Shown: piece by piece, positions 8,225 to 17,837 of the stretch | How positions within the stretch are numbered: position 1 is the first letter of the stretch | How the letters are laid out: every line of letters begins with the position of its first letter | Source of the DNA: Nocardia inohanensis NBRC 100128 | Lineage (GTDB): Bacteria > Actinomycetota > Actinomycetes > Mycobacteriales > Mycobacteriaceae | Length of the DNA stretch: 64,000 nt | Reading direction: 5' to 3' | NCBI RefSeq assembly: GCF_001612945.1 | Contig: NZ_BDBK01000016.1 | Location: forward strand, 496,001-560,000 | The notes under the pieces: generated by a model | The model's database searches: none | The model's input: the letters and a program-made list of their open reading frames with translations, nothing else | Told to the model about the DNA's origin: nothing | Position numbers and translations under genes: made by a program

Positions 8225-8294
8225 ACCGATGAATTGGACCACAGCCCGGAATAATCCGGAATCACATCCACCGCTCAGCGGCCACACTGTGGGG

Positions 8295-9047
8295 ATGTTC
8301 AGAAAATTGCTGGCAGCCGTCGGGGTGGGCGGGGCCGAGGTCGACACCGAACTTCACACGCCGGGCGTGCAGCCCGGCGGCACGGTGCACGGTGTGATCC
8401 GGCTGCGCGGCGGCGACGTGCCGCAGGACATCTCCCGCGTGGCCCTCGAGTTCGTGACCCGGGTCGAGTTCGAGCACACCGAGGACGAGTATCAGCGCGA
8501 CCGCGGCTTCTACTTCACCGAGCTTCACGGACCGTTCCAATTGCCCGCGCAGGCCCGGTACGACATTCCGTTCGCGCTGTACACGCCGCTGGAAGCGCCG
8601 ATCACTTTCTACAATGGGCGGCAGCTGCCCGGCATGCATGTCGCCATTCGCACGGTGGTCGAGATCGCGGGCGCGGTCGACGCCGGGGACAGCGATCCGC
8701 TCGGCATCGGCGCGCTGCCGGCCCAGCACGTGATCCTGGCGGCCATGGAGGAGCTCGGTTTCCCGCTGCACGCCGCGGATTGCGAATGGGGCAAGTTGCG
8801 CGGCATCGAGCACGAGCTGCCGTTCTATCAGGAGATCGAGTTCGGGCGTTCCCGCATCTATCCGCAATTCGATTCCGTCGAGATCACTTTTGTCGCGCAC
8901 GCGCAGGGCGTGGAGGTGCTGCTCGAGATCGACAAGAAGCGGGGGAGCGACGCCTACCAGGTGCTGACCGTCGGACACGGCGACGTGGATCAGGTCGACT
9001 GGGTCGACGTGCTGCATCGAACGCTGCTGGGTTTGCTCCCGCACTGA
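8295..9047 (+). CDS. Sporulation-control protein Spo0M family
   Basis: The protein has 250 residues from ATG 8295. It begins with the characteristic FRKLLAAVGVGGAEVDTEL, followed by an arrestin-like beta-sandwich with PGGTVHGVIRLRGG and the DIPFALYTPLEAPIT segment conserved in Spo0M. Bacillus Spo0M is a cytoplasmic arrestin-fold protein that affects sporulation and cell division. In non-sporulating actinobacteria the role is unknown. The start lies 70 bases from the divergent SnoaL gene start, so a shared promoter region is likely. A CCACA-C-TGTGG dyad lies just before the start (8282-8292). Confidence 0.85.
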   Translation: MFRKLLAAVGVGGAEVDTELHTPGVQPGGTVHGVIRLRGGDVPQDISRVALEFVTRVEFEHTEDEYQRDRGFYFTELHGPFQLPAQARYDIPFALYTPLEAPITFYNGRQLPGMHVAIRTVVEIAGAVDAGDSDPLGIGALPAQHVILAAMEELGFPLHAADCEWGKLRGIEHELPFYQEIEFGRSRIYPQFDSVEITFVAHAQGVEVLLEIDKKRGSDAYQVLTVGHGDVDQVDWVDVLHRTLLGLLPH

Positions 9048-9103
9048 CGCTGGAACGGTGTCTGGGCGAGTATCCGAATCTCGCCCGAAACCTACCAAGC
9101 ACT

Positions 9104-9112
9104 TGCTACCCT
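9104..9112 (+). promoter_or_regulatory. Extended -10 (TGC-TACCCT), leaderless type
   Basis: The hexamer TACCCT (9107-9112) with an upstream TGC lies 6 nt before ATG 9119. No ribosome site is seen. Confidence 0.5.
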
Positions 9113-9118
9113 CCGGCC

Positions 9119-10180
9119 ATGATTTCCACCGTGGTGTGGGGTACCGGCAATGTCGGCCGGGCCGCCATCCGTGCCGTCGCGGCTCATCCCGGGCTCGAAC
9201 TCACCGGCGTCCTGGTCAGCAATCCCGCCAAGGTCGGCCGCGACGCCGGTGAACTGGCCGGGCTCGACACCGCGCTCGGGGTGGCGGCGACCAGCGATAT
9301 CGACGCCGTCCTCGCCGCCGGACCCGGCGCCGTGATGTACGCGGCCTCCGGTGACATCCGGCCCGACGACGCGCTCGCCGATATCGTGCGCGCCGTCGGT
9401 GCGGGCGCGGTCGTGGTGACGCCCGCGCTCTACCCGCTCTACGACCAGCGCAACGCCCCCGCCGAAATGCGTGATCCGGTGCTGAAAGCCATTGCGGCGG
9501 GCCAGGGTTCGCTCTTCGTGTCCGGCGTCGACCCGGGCTGGGGCAATGATGTGCTGCCGCTGCTGCTGACCGGGCTGGGCAGCACCGTCGACGTGGTGCG
9601 CTGCCAGGAGATCTTCGACTACACCACCTACGATCAGCCCGATTCGGTGCGCTGGCTGGTCGGCATGGGCCAGCCCATGGACTACGAGCCGCCCATGCTC
9701 GCACCCGGCATCCCAACCATGGTGTGGGGCGGGCAGATTCGGCTCATCGCGCGCGGCCTCGGCGTCGAGGTCGACGAGATTCGCGAAGTGGTGGAACGCC
9801 GCCCCCTGGAATCCACCGTCGAAACCGAGCTCATGGGCAAATTCGAAGCCGGTGGCCAAGGCGCGATCCGCTTCGAAGTGCAGGGCATCATCGGCGGCCG
9901 CCCCCGCATTGTCATCGAACACGTCACCCGCATCCACGCCTCCTGCGCCACCGACTGGCCCCTCCCGCACTCCGGCGCCGGGGCACACCGCGTCATCATC
10001 GAAGGCTCCCCGCGCATCGAGGTCACCATCCAAGCCACCGCGGAGGACGGCAACCACTCCGCGGGTGGAAACGCCACCGCCGTAGGCAGATTGGTCGGCG
10101 CGATCCCCTGGCTCACCACCGCCACCCCGGGCCTCTACGACGCCCTGGACATCCCCTTGCCCTTCGGCACCCTCGACTAG
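9119..10180 (+). CDS. NAD(P)-dependent dihydrodipicolinate-reductase-like dehydrogenase
   Basis: The protein has 353 residues. The N-terminal Rossmann motif VVWGTGNVGRAAIRAVAAHP with LVSNPAKVGRDAGEL places it in the large actinobacterial group annotated as dihydrodipicolinate reductase N-terminal domain or 2,4-diaminopentanoate dehydrogenase-like. It is longer than DapB (about 250) and lacks a clear DapB catalytic HH motif, so it is not the lysine-pathway enzyme. The substrate is unknown. It is followed after 8 bases by an AhpD-like gene, so the two likely form an operon. Its start is preceded by an extended -10 only 6 nt away, suggesting a leaderless mRNA. Confidence 0.8.
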   Translation: MISTVVWGTGNVGRAAIRAVAAHPGLELTGVLVSNPAKVGRDAGELAGLDTALGVAATSDIDAVLAAGPGAVMYAASGDIRPDDALADIVRAVGAGAVVVTPALYPLYDQRNAPAEMRDPVLKAIAAGQGSLFVSGVDPGWGNDVLPLLLTGLGSTVDVVRCQEIFDYTTYDQPDSVRWLVGMGQPMDYEPPMLAPGIPTMVWGGQIRLIARGLGVEVDEIREVVERRPLESTVETELMGKFEAGGQGAIRFEVQGIIGGRPRIVIEHVTRIHASCATDWPLPHSGAGAHRVIIEGSPRIEVTIQATAEDGNHSAGGNATAVGRLVGAIPWLTTATPGLYDALDIPLPFGTLD

Positions 10181-10188
10181 GAGTCCCC

Positions 10189-10680
10189 ATGATCATCGAC
10201 ATCCCCGAAGGCAAAGACCCCATCGGCTACGTCTGGGCCGAAATGGTCCCCGGCATAGGCACCGCAGCAGCCGGCTTCTCCCTGGCCGTCTACGAACACA
10301 CCACCCTCGGCCTCCGCGAATTCGAAGCCGCCCGCCTCCGCATAGCCCAAATAAACGGCTGCCTCTTCTGCCTCGACTGGCGCACCGACCGCAACGGCGA
10401 AAAGGTAGAAGAATCCTTCGAACAAGACGTAACCAACTGGCGCACAACCGAAAACTTCGACGCCCGCACCCGCCTGGCCGCCGAATACGCCGAGCTCTAC
10501 GCCACCGACCACCATTCCCTCGACGACGTCTTCTTCGAGCGCATGTTCGCGCACTACTCGCAGGCTGAAGTAGTAGAACTCTCCATGTGCCTAGGCTCCT
10601 GGCTGGCCTTCGGCCGCCTCAACCACGTCCTCGGCCTGGACGCCGTCTGCGTCCTACCCAGCCACGCCGCCGGAAAGTAA
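10189..10680 (+). CDS. Carboxymuconolactone decarboxylase/AhpD-like protein
   Basis: The protein has 163 residues in an all-helical CMD fold. The segment RLRIAQINGCLFCLDWR contains the CxxC pair (Cys-Leu-Phe-Cys) followed by a charged helix, the redox centre used by AhpD alkylhydroperoxidases. The AhpD histidine after the second cysteine is replaced by aspartate three residues on, so peroxidase activity is uncertain. It begins 8 bases after the upstream dehydrogenase and is likely co-transcribed. Codon use in the first 150 codons is unusually rich in CTC, ATA and GTA, differing slightly from neighbours. Confidence 0.82.
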   Translation: MIIDIPEGKDPIGYVWAEMVPGIGTAAAGFSLAVYEHTTLGLREFEAARLRIAQINGCLFCLDWRTDRNGEKVEESFEQDVTNWRTTENFDARTRLAAEYAELYATDHHSLDDVFFERMFAHYSQAEVVELSMCLGSWLAFGRLNHVLGLDAVCVLPSHAAGK

Positions 10681-10684
10681 CCAG

Positions 10685-11590
10685 CTACTCGCCGAACAGC
10701 TCCTCGGCGCTGGTCACGGTCAGCGCCCGCGCAACCCATCCTTCGATCAGTTCGAGGTCGGTACAGGCTGCGATTCGATCGCGCACGGCGTCCGGTACCG
10801 CAATGCCCCGTTGCCGCAGGATGATGAAGATGGCCTTGGTCTCACCGACGGCTTCGCCTTCGGCCCTGCCCACGGCTTCGCCTTCGGCGTAGTAACCCTT
10901 GGCGAAGTCGGTTTGGTAGCGGTACACACTCGTTGTCAACTTCGTCCTCCAAAGTTCTTTGGCGGGGCCGGTCAATGCATCGAGCACCCCGTCCGCGTAC
11001 TCGCGGGCCCGATGCTGGTCTTCCATGGCCGCGAGCGCTGCCAGCAGCGCTTCCATTGTCTCATCAGAGCTGTGGTCGTGGTCTTTGATGTCGCCGAGTG
11101 TAGCGAGTGCGAGCAATTCAGGAATGCCTTCGGCGTCGTGATAATTGACAGCCAGTTCTCGTGGAGTTGTGACCAATGGGAGCCAAGTGCAGTTGGGCTG
11201 CCCGGTGTTTATCGGCGTCCGGCACCACCGTGCCATCGCATCATCCGGACAGACAACCAACAGCGTGGTCGGGCACCGATGCCGATGCCGTATCCGTGCG
11301 TGATAGAGCGGCCACACCCACGGCTTGTCAGGATCTCGGCCCCGTTGCACTTCCACGATGACCGCCCAAACCGGCGGCCGATCTACCTGCGCGTGCAGGT
11401 AGATGATCACCACATCGCTCTTGCACACCTGCGGTTGGCGTGCGACTTCGGTGGCGTCCTCCGAAGCGGCAAGTGCCACAGCGTATTCCGGTACCGCTAC
11501 GTTCAGATACCGGCGCAGTACGGTGGCCGCCAGATCCGGATTGCACCGGAATAGGTGGATCAGGAATTCGTGTTTGAGGGTGTTGGCCAC
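10685..11590 (-). CDS. Rpn/YhgA-like PD-(D/E)XK nuclease
   Basis: The protein has 301 residues and starts at GTG 11590. The N-terminal part resembles the Rpn (recombination-promoting nuclease, transposase_31) domain: KSDVVIIYL gives the first acidic residue and WAVIVEVQRGRD the E-x-Q element of the PD-(D/E)XK core, followed by a WVWPLYHARI helix. The C-terminus carries short GEA-rich repeats (AEGEAVGRAEGEAVGE), also typical of this family. E. coli Rpn proteins are DNA endonucleases linked to recombination and phage defence. In actinobacteria they occur as scattered, expanded families. No transposase or inverted ends are seen around it. Confidence 0.72.
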   Translation of the reverse strand: MANTLKHEFLIHLFRCNPDLAATVLRRYLNVAVPEYAVALAASEDATEVARQPQVCKSDVVIIYLHAQVDRPPVWAVIVEVQRGRDPDKPWVWPLYHARIRHRHRCPTTLLVVCPDDAMARWCRTPINTGQPNCTWLPLVTTPRELAVNYHDAEGIPELLALATLGDIKDHDHSSDETMEALLAALAAMEDQHRAREYADGVLDALTGPAKELWRTKLTTSVYRYQTDFAKGYYAEGEAVGRAEGEAVGETKAIFIILRQRGIAVPDAVRDRIAACTDLELIEGWVARALTVTSAEELFGE

Positions 11591-11597
11591 GGCGGTC

Positions 11598-11603
11598 AGG
11601 CTA
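11598..11603 (-). promoter_or_regulatory. Leaderless-type -10 box of the Rpn-like gene
   Basis: On the minus strand TAGCCT ends 7 nt before GTG 11590, with no Shine-Dalgarno. Confidence 0.4.
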
Positions 11604-11619
11604 GGACCGCGATTTTTGC

Positions 11620-11652
11620 GACACGCAGATAATCACTGAAAAGCTGCGTGTC
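11620..11652. other. 9-bp inverted repeat between ankyrin and Rpn genes
   Basis: GACACGCAG (11620-11628) pairs with CTGCGTGTC (11644-11652), with a 15-base loop. It may be a terminator for the ankyrin gene, although no T-run follows on the minus strand, or part of a regulatory element for the Rpn gene. Confidence 0.4.
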
Positions 11653-11682
11653 CCAAGGCGTCCGGTTGGCTTTGTTGCTGCG

Positions 11683-12069
11683 CTACTTCTGGAAGAGTTT
11701 CAGGTACTTGGTTTGGCCGAACATTTCGGCGGCGTCGCGGGCGGAGGGGCTGCCGGCGTCGGGGTCGGCGCCTGCGGCGAGGAGGGCGTTGACGATGTCG
11801 TCTTCGCCCTTGAAGACGGCGCCGGACAAGGGGGTTTGGCCCTTGTCGTTGCCGAAGTTGGGGTCGGCTTGGTGCTCGAGGAGCACGGTTACGGCTGCGG
11901 GGTGGGCGTAGTAGGCGGCGAGCATGAGGAGGGTGTCGCCGTTTTCGTTGGTCAGGTTCACCGGGACGCCGGCGTCGAGGTACTGGGCCAGGGTGACGGC
12001 GTCACCGCTGCGGGCCAGGTCGAAGATCTTGCTCGCCAGCTCGATCAGTTCAGGATCCATGGGTTCCAC
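11683..12069 (-). CDS. Ankyrin-repeat protein
   Basis: The protein has 128 residues consisting of about three ankyrin repeats: AQYLDAGVPVNLTNENGDTL, then MLAAYYAHPAAVTVLLEHQA, then a TPLSGAVFKGEDDIVNALLAAG unit (quoted in parts). Each has the helix-turn-helix plus beta-hairpin GxTxLxxA pattern. It has no signal peptide and is probably a small cytoplasmic binding protein. In actinobacteria such ankyrin proteins sometimes sit beside catalases, but here the neighbours are a nuclease and yaaA. It starts 18 bases downstream of the yaaA stop, so it is probably in one transcript with yaaA. Confidence 0.88.
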   Translation of the reverse strand: MEPMDPELIELASKIFDLARSGDAVTLAQYLDAGVPVNLTNENGDTLLMLAAYYAHPAAVTVLLEHQADPNFGNDKGQTPLSGAVFKGEDDIVNALLAAGADPDAGSPSARDAAEMFGQTKYLKLFQK

Positions 12070-12087
12070 GGTTCACTTCTACCAGGC

Positions 12088-12831
12088 TCAGGTGAGGATG
12101 AGGAGCTCGGTGGGGGAAGCGATCTCGGTGCGGAGGCCGGATTTTTCGGCGAGCTTGGCCAGGCCCTTGATGTCGGAGGGCTCGGAGCGGGAGAGGACCA
12201 GGGCGCGGGCCAGCAGGCCCTTGTGGTGTTTGTTGAAGTGGCTCACCACGGTTCGTGAACCGTCGGGACGTTCGGTGAGGACGGTCGCGGTGACCGCGCC
12301 GGGGATGCGGCCCAGATTCTGGTAGGTGCCGGAGCGCAGGTCGACGGTCAACTCGTCGCCGGATTCGACTTTCAGCGCGTCGGGGAGGACTTCCTTCCAG
12401 ACCGCTTGCAGGGTGGGCAGACCCGGCAGTTTGGATCCGCCGGACAGGCGGTAGGCCGGGATCGGGTCACCGGCGCGGACCACACCGAACAGGGCCGAGC
12501 CGATGCCGAGGCGGGCTTCGGCCTTGGCGCGCTGCGCCTTCGTGAACGATGCCGCGTCGAGGGCGTCGTAGAGGACGCCGGTATATCGGTCCAGTGCGGG
12601 CCGGGTGGGGGAGGAGCGCAGCGCGGCATTGCGCGCGATCTCCGCGTCAGCCCCCTTGCCCAGACCCAGCGCGGCGCGCGAGGCATCCGGATCGGCGGCG
12701 AGTTTCGTCAACTGCGTGACGAGTCTCTCGCGCACCGCCGTGAGCTGCGGCATCGCGAGGGAATCCAGATCCAGGGGACCGCCCGAGCCACCGTCGGACT
12801 TGGTTTCGGAAGGAGGCAGCAGCACCAGCAC
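12088..12831 (-). CDS. yaaA: Peroxide stress protein YaaA (DUF328)
   Basis: The protein has 247 residues from GTG 12831. The start is chosen because the diagnostic N-terminal strand LVLLPPSETK follows at once. A C-terminal NKHHKGLLARAL block is also typical of the family. E. coli YaaA lowers free iron and protects DNA during hydrogen peroxide stress, and structural work showed DNA-binding ability. It is divergent from proS, with a perfect 8-bp palindrome in the shared promoter region. A TACTGT box lies 8 nt before the GTG, suggesting leaderless expression. Confidence 0.85.
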   Translation of the reverse strand: MLVLLPPSETKSDGGSGGPLDLDSLAMPQLTAVRERLVTQLTKLAADPDASRAALGLGKGADAEIARNAALRSSPTRPALDRYTGVLYDALDAASFTKAQRAKAEARLGIGSALFGVVRAGDPIPAYRLSGGSKLPGLPTLQAVWKEVLPDALKVESGDELTVDLRSGTYQNLGRIPGAVTATVLTERPDGSRTVVSHFNKHHKGLLARALVLSRSEPSDIKGLAKLAEKSGLRTEIASPTELLILT

Positions 12832-12839
12832 GAGGCGAA

Positions 12840-12845
12840 ACAGTA
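12840..12845 (-). promoter_or_regulatory. Leaderless-type -10 box of yaaA
   Basis: On the minus strand TACTGT ends 8 nt before GTG 12831. Confidence 0.45.
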
Positions 12846-12865
12846 ATGCCTTTCGGATATGCCGC

Positions 12866-12885
12866 GAACAGCGGCTACGCTGTTC
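12866..12885. promoter_or_regulatory. Perfect palindrome overlapping the proS -10 box
   Basis: GAACAGCG (12866-12873), loop GCTA, CGCTGTTC (12878-12885). The right arm contains the TACGCT -10 candidate (12876-12881), which lies 8 nt before GTG 12890. It could be an operator shared by yaaA and proS or a 5' hairpin. Confidence 0.5.
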
Positions 12886-12889
12886 AGCC

Positions 12890-14638
12890 GTGATCACCCG
12901 TCTCTCGCACCTGTTCCTGCGCACCCTGCGTGACGACCCCGCAGACGCCGAGGTGCCCAGCCACAAGCTGCTCGTTCGCGCCGGTTATGTCCGCCGTATC
13001 GCCCCGGGTGTGTACTCGTGGCTGCCGCTCGGCCTGCGCACGCTGCGCAAGGTCGAGGACGTCGTTCGCGCCGAGATGAACGCCATCGGCGCGCAGGAGA
13101 TCTCGCTGCCGGCGCTGCTGCCGCGCGAACCGTACGAGTCCACCAACCGCTGGACCGAATACGGCGACGCGCTGTTCCGCCTCAAGGACCGCAAGGGCCA
13201 GGACTACCTGCTCGGCCCCACCCACGAGGAGCTGTTCGCGCTCACCGTGAAGGGTGAATACAACTCGTACAAGGACCTGCCGGTCACCCTGTACCAGATC
13301 CAGACCAAGTACCGCGACGAAGGCCGTCCGCGCGCGGGCATCCTGCGCGGGCGCGAATTCGTCATGAAGGACTCCTACTCCTTCGATCTCGACGAAGACG
13401 GCCTGAAGAAGAGCTACAACGCGCACCGCGAGGCGTACCAGAAGATCTTCGATCGCCTGGGCGTCAAGTACGTGATCGTGGCCGCCACCTCCGGCGCCAT
13501 GGGCGGTTCGGCTTCCGAGGAGTTCCTGGCCGACAGCCCCGTCGGCGAGGACACCTACGTGATCTGCCGCGAATCCGGTTACGCCGCGAACGTGGAGGCC
13601 GTGGTCACCGCCGCGCCGCCGGAGATCCCCATCGAGGGTCAGGCCGACGCCGTCGCCCACGACACCCCGAACACCCCCACCATCGCCACCCTCGTCGAAT
13701 GGGCCAATGGCGCGGGCGTACTGGGCCGCGAGGTCACCGCCGCCGACACCCTCAAGAACGTGATGGTCAAGCTGCGCCACCCCGACGGCAAGACCGAGAT
13801 CCTCGGCGTCGGCATCCCCGGTGACCGCGAGGTCGACGACAAGCGCCTCGGCGCCTCCGTCGAACCCGCCGAGGTCGAACTCCTCGACGAAGCCGACTTC
13901 AAGGCCAACCCGTTCCTGGTGAAGGGCTACATCGGCCCGAAGGCATTGCAGGCCAACGGCATCCGCTACCTGGTCGACCCGCGCGTGGTCACCGGCTCCG
14001 CCTGGATCACCGGCGCCGACGAGCCCGGCAAGCATTACGTCGGCCTGGTCGCCGGCCGCGACTTCACCCCCGACGGCACCATCGAAGCCGCCGAGGTCCG
14101 CGACGGCGATCCCTCGCCCGACGGCCGCGGCGTCCTGGAAGCCGCCCGCGGCATCGAGATCGGGCACATCTTCCAGCTCGGCCAGAAGTACACCGACGCC
14201 TTCGAGGTGGACGTGCTCGGCGAGAACGGCAAGCCGGTCCGCCTCACCATGGGCTCCTACGGCGTCGGCGTCTCCCGTATGGTCGCCGTCCTCGCCGAGC
14301 AGATGCACGACGAGAAGGGCCTGCGCTGGCCCCGCGAGGTCGCCCCCTTCGACGTGCACGTCGTCATCGCCAACAAGGACGAGGGCGCGCGCGCCGGCGC
14401 CGAACAGGTTGCCGCCGAACTGGATGCGATGGGCCTCGAGGTCCTCCTCGACGACCGCACCGCCTCCCCGGGCGTCAAGTTCAAGGACGCCGAACTGCTC
14501 GGCATGCCCTACGTCGTGGTCGTCGGCCGCGGCTGGGCCGACGGCAAGATCGAACTCCGCGACCGCTTCGCCGGCACCGCCGAGGAACTTCCCGCCGAAA
14601 CCGCCGTAGCCGACGTGGTAGCCAAGATCCGCGGCTAG
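12890..14638 (+). CDS. proS: Prolyl-tRNA synthetase, bacterial type with editing domain
   Basis: The protein has 582 residues. It attaches proline to tRNA-Pro in the cytoplasm. The class II motifs are visible: motif 1 around LPALLPREPYESTNRW, motif 2 YRDEGRPRAGILRGREF, and motif 3 MGSYGVGVSRMVAVL. Between motifs 2 and 3 (about residues 225-400) is the inserted YbaK-like editing domain that hydrolyses Ala-tRNA-Pro, which defines the bacterial ProS type. The C-terminal anticodon-binding domain starts near FDVHVVIANKD. Start GTG 12890 is preceded by TACGCT 8 nt away and no Shine-Dalgarno. A strong hairpin terminator follows the stop. Confidence 0.97.
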   Translation: MITRLSHLFLRTLRDDPADAEVPSHKLLVRAGYVRRIAPGVYSWLPLGLRTLRKVEDVVRAEMNAIGAQEISLPALLPREPYESTNRWTEYGDALFRLKDRKGQDYLLGPTHEELFALTVKGEYNSYKDLPVTLYQIQTKYRDEGRPRAGILRGREFVMKDSYSFDLDEDGLKKSYNAHREAYQKIFDRLGVKYVIVAATSGAMGGSASEEFLADSPVGEDTYVICRESGYAANVEAVVTAAPPEIPIEGQADAVAHDTPNTPTIATLVEWANGAGVLGREVTAADTLKNVMVKLRHPDGKTEILGVGIPGDREVDDKRLGASVEPAEVELLDEADFKANPFLVKGYIGPKALQANGIRYLVDPRVVTGSAWITGADEPGKHYVGLVAGRDFTPDGTIEAAEVRDGDPSPDGRGVLEAARGIEIGHIFQLGQKYTDAFEVDVLGENGKPVRLTMGSYGVGVSRMVAVLAEQMHDEKGLRWPREVAPFDVHVVIANKDEGARAGAEQVAAELDAMGLEVLLDDRTASPGVKFKDAELLGMPYVVVVGRGWADGKIELRDRFAGTAEELPAETAVADVVAKIRG

Positions 14639-14650
14639 GCATCGAACCCC

Positions 14651-14686
14651 GGACGGGCCGGTCACCATTGGGTGACCGGCCCGTCC
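14651..14686 (+). terminator. proS terminator hairpin
   Basis: A perfect 16-bp stem (14651-14666 with 14671-14686) with loop ATTG lies 13 bases after the proS stop. It has no T-run, as is common in actinobacteria. Confidence 0.8.
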
Positions 14687-14699
14687 GCGTCCTGCTCTC

Positions 14700-14773
14700 G
14701 TCATTCCGGCGCGCTTTTGGCCGGAATCTCACTCCTATAGGTGAGATCCCGGCCAAAAGCATGCCGGGATGAC
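14700..14773. repeat. REP-like 33-bp inverted repeat
   Basis: The arms 14700-14732 and 14741-14773 match at 29 of 33 positions around an 8-base loop. The left arm begins GTCATTCCGGCGCGC. A half copy (25 of 27 bases alike) lies at 30575-30601, so the element is dispersed. Confidence 0.7.
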
Positions 14774-14823
14774 GGGGTATGTGGCATGCCGGGATGACCG
14801 GGTGCGGAGTGTGCCGGGATGAC
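14762..14823 (+). repeat. Three 12-bp direct repeats with 25-bp period
   Basis: TGCCGGGATGAC occurs at 14762, 14787 and 14812, exactly 25 bases apart. The first copy is part of the right arm of the inverted repeat. They end about 90 bases before the MFS gene. Confidence 0.7.
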
Positions 14824-14910
14824 GGGGAAGGAAGTTTCGCTGCCTCCGATGAATCGCGGTGGGGTCGCCGGTAAGTACTCGCGACACCACTTCGGAGGAG
14901 GACTTCCGAC

Positions 14911-16331
14911 ATGACCATGACCGCTATGCAGCGCTGGGTATTGGCGCTGACTTCAGTCGCCGGATTGATGATCGTGCTCGACGCACTGGTCGTCACCACG
15001 GCTACGCACGCTATTCAAGTCGATCTGCACGCCTCGCTCGGCGCGCTGGAATGGACCGTCAACGCCTACAACCTGAGTTTCGCGGTGCTGCTGATGGCGG
15101 GCGCCGCGCTCGGGGATCGGTATGGGCGCAGGCGAACACTGGCTGCCGGATTGACCTTGTTCGCGCTCGCTTCGGCGGGTTGTGCGCTGGCGCCGAGCTT
15201 GGGCTGGCTGATTACCGCGCGGGCAGTGCAGGGCGTGGGTGCGGCCGCGGTGATGCCGGTGGCCGTGGCCGTGCTTTCGGCGGCGTTCCCGCCGGAGCAG
15301 CGGGCGCGGGCGCTCGGCATCTTCGCGGCCATCACCGGATTGGCCACCCTGGGTGGGCCGTTGGTGGGCGGGGCGATCACGCAGGGGCTGGCTTGGCAGT
15401 GGATCTTCTGGTTGAACGTGCCGATCGGGGCGGTGCTGGTGCCGTTGGTGCTGACGCGGCTCGGGGAAAGCTTCGGTGAGGCAAGGCGATTGGACTATGC
15501 CGGGATCGGTCTGGTCAGCCTCGCGGCGTTCGGCGTGGTGTGGGGGCTGATTCGCGGGAACGAATCCGGCTGGGGGAGTGCGGAAGTCGTACTCGCCTTC
15601 GCCCTCGGCGCGGTGGCGTTGCTCGGCTTCGTGCGCTGGGAACTGCGCACTCGCACACCGCTGATCCCCATGCGATTCTTCGCCTCCCGCGCCTTCTCGG
15701 CGGGCAATGCGGCCGGATTCCTGCTCGCCGCATCCATTTTCGCGGGCGCGTTCTTCTTCGCCCAGTACCTCCAGACGGTGCTGGGCTACGGCCCACTCGG
15801 CACCGGCCTCTGCCTGGCCCCGTGGACAGTGACGCTGTTCCTGGTCGCCCCCATCGCGGGCAAGCAGCTCAACCGTTTCGGCGAACGCCCGGTCGTGGTG
15901 ACCGGCCTGCTCATGCACGCGATCGGTTACGGCTGGATCGCGCTCATCGCCCGGCCCGACCTGCCCTATCCGGCGCTCATCGCCCCCTTCGTGGTCTCCG
16001 GCATCGGTGTCTCCATGGCTATCCCGGCGGCCCAGAGCGCGGTCCTGCGCGCGGTCCCCATGCCCGCCGTGGGAGCCGCGTCCGGTACCTACAATGCCCT
16101 CCGCCAGCTCGGCGGCGCCTTCGGAATCGCGGTCCCCGCAGCGGTTTTCGCGGCCGTCGGCGGAATGACCACCCCCGCGGAATTCACCGACGGATTCACC
16201 GCGGCCGTCACCACAGCCGCCCTGCTCGCACTCGCGGGCGCGCTGATCGGCGCACTGATTCCCGCCGGCGCACCGGTTTCGGCGGCACCGGAGCCGTCCG
16301 CGACCGCCTTCGTTCCGCAGGAGACGATCGC

Positions 16332-16335
<4 letters not shown>
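14911..16335 (+). CDS. DHA2-family MFS drug efflux pump (14 TM)
   Basis: The protein has 474 residues. The helices follow the 14-TM EmrB/QacA layout. TM1 carries LMIVLDALVVTTAT (motif D-like), the TM2-3 loop has GDRYGRRRTLAAG, and TM5 has motif C in ITGLATLGGPLVGGAI, the antiporter signature. It is a proton-driven exporter of lipophilic or cationic compounds. GAGGAGGA about 10 bases upstream is the ribosome site. The sigma-factor gene overlaps its stop by 4 bases (ATGA), so pump and sigma factor are translationally coupled. Confidence 0.9.
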
Positions 16336-17366
<1,031 letters not shown>

Positions 17367-17384
<18 letters not shown>

Positions 17385-17825
17385 CCCCGCGCAGGCCGCC
17401 GCGATACCGGTCATCCAGGAGCGGACGGCGGCCTGCTGCTCGGGCGTCAGATCGGCCTCCAGTTCGGCTTCGCGGCGCGCCACCGACACCTGCGCCGCCG
17501 CGAAGCGCTGGCGGCCCGCATCGGTGAGATGGATCTGATGGCTGCGCTTGTCGGTGGGGTTGGGCCGCCGCTCGATCAGCCCCTCCGCCTCCAGGCCGCC
17601 GAGCATCTCGTTGGCCGCCTGCCGGGTGCTGCCCACCTCGCGCGCGATCTCCGAGACCGACATGCCCGGGTGCTTGGTCACCATCATCAGGGTGGCGAAT
17701 TGTGAGGTGGAGAGCCCGAATTCGGTGAGCGACTCCGCGATCGACGCGCGCATCCCCAACCAGACACTGCGGACCAGGAAGGTCAGCGAACCGATCTCGC
17801 CGCCGTAGGACCCCAACGCGCACAC
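17367..17825 (-). CDS. MarR-family repressor
   Basis: The protein has 152 residues from GTG 17825; the start is uncertain, since TTG 17855 or TTG 17816 are also in frame. The winged helix is clear: LSTSQFATLMMVTKHPGMSV, SEIAREVGSTRQAANEMLGG as recognition helix, and a DKRSHQIHLTDAGR wing with the DxRxxxxxLT MarR signature. It is divergent from a DHA2 pump gene. The spacer holds several TTGTCAG/CTGACAA half-sites, so it most likely represses the pump and itself. Its 3' end overlaps the convergent sigma-factor gene by 18 bases. Confidence 0.88.
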
Positions 17826-17837
17826 CCCTCTCCGAGA

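Noticed and set aside
12846..12966. N-terminal extension of YaaA
   Set aside because: The extra residues are Arg-rich, overlap the proS promoter region and precede the conserved family start.
12884..14704. A 606-codon minus-strand open frame opposite proS
   Set aside because: It is a low-complexity Gly/Val/Asp/Ala shadow caused by high GC at codon third positions.
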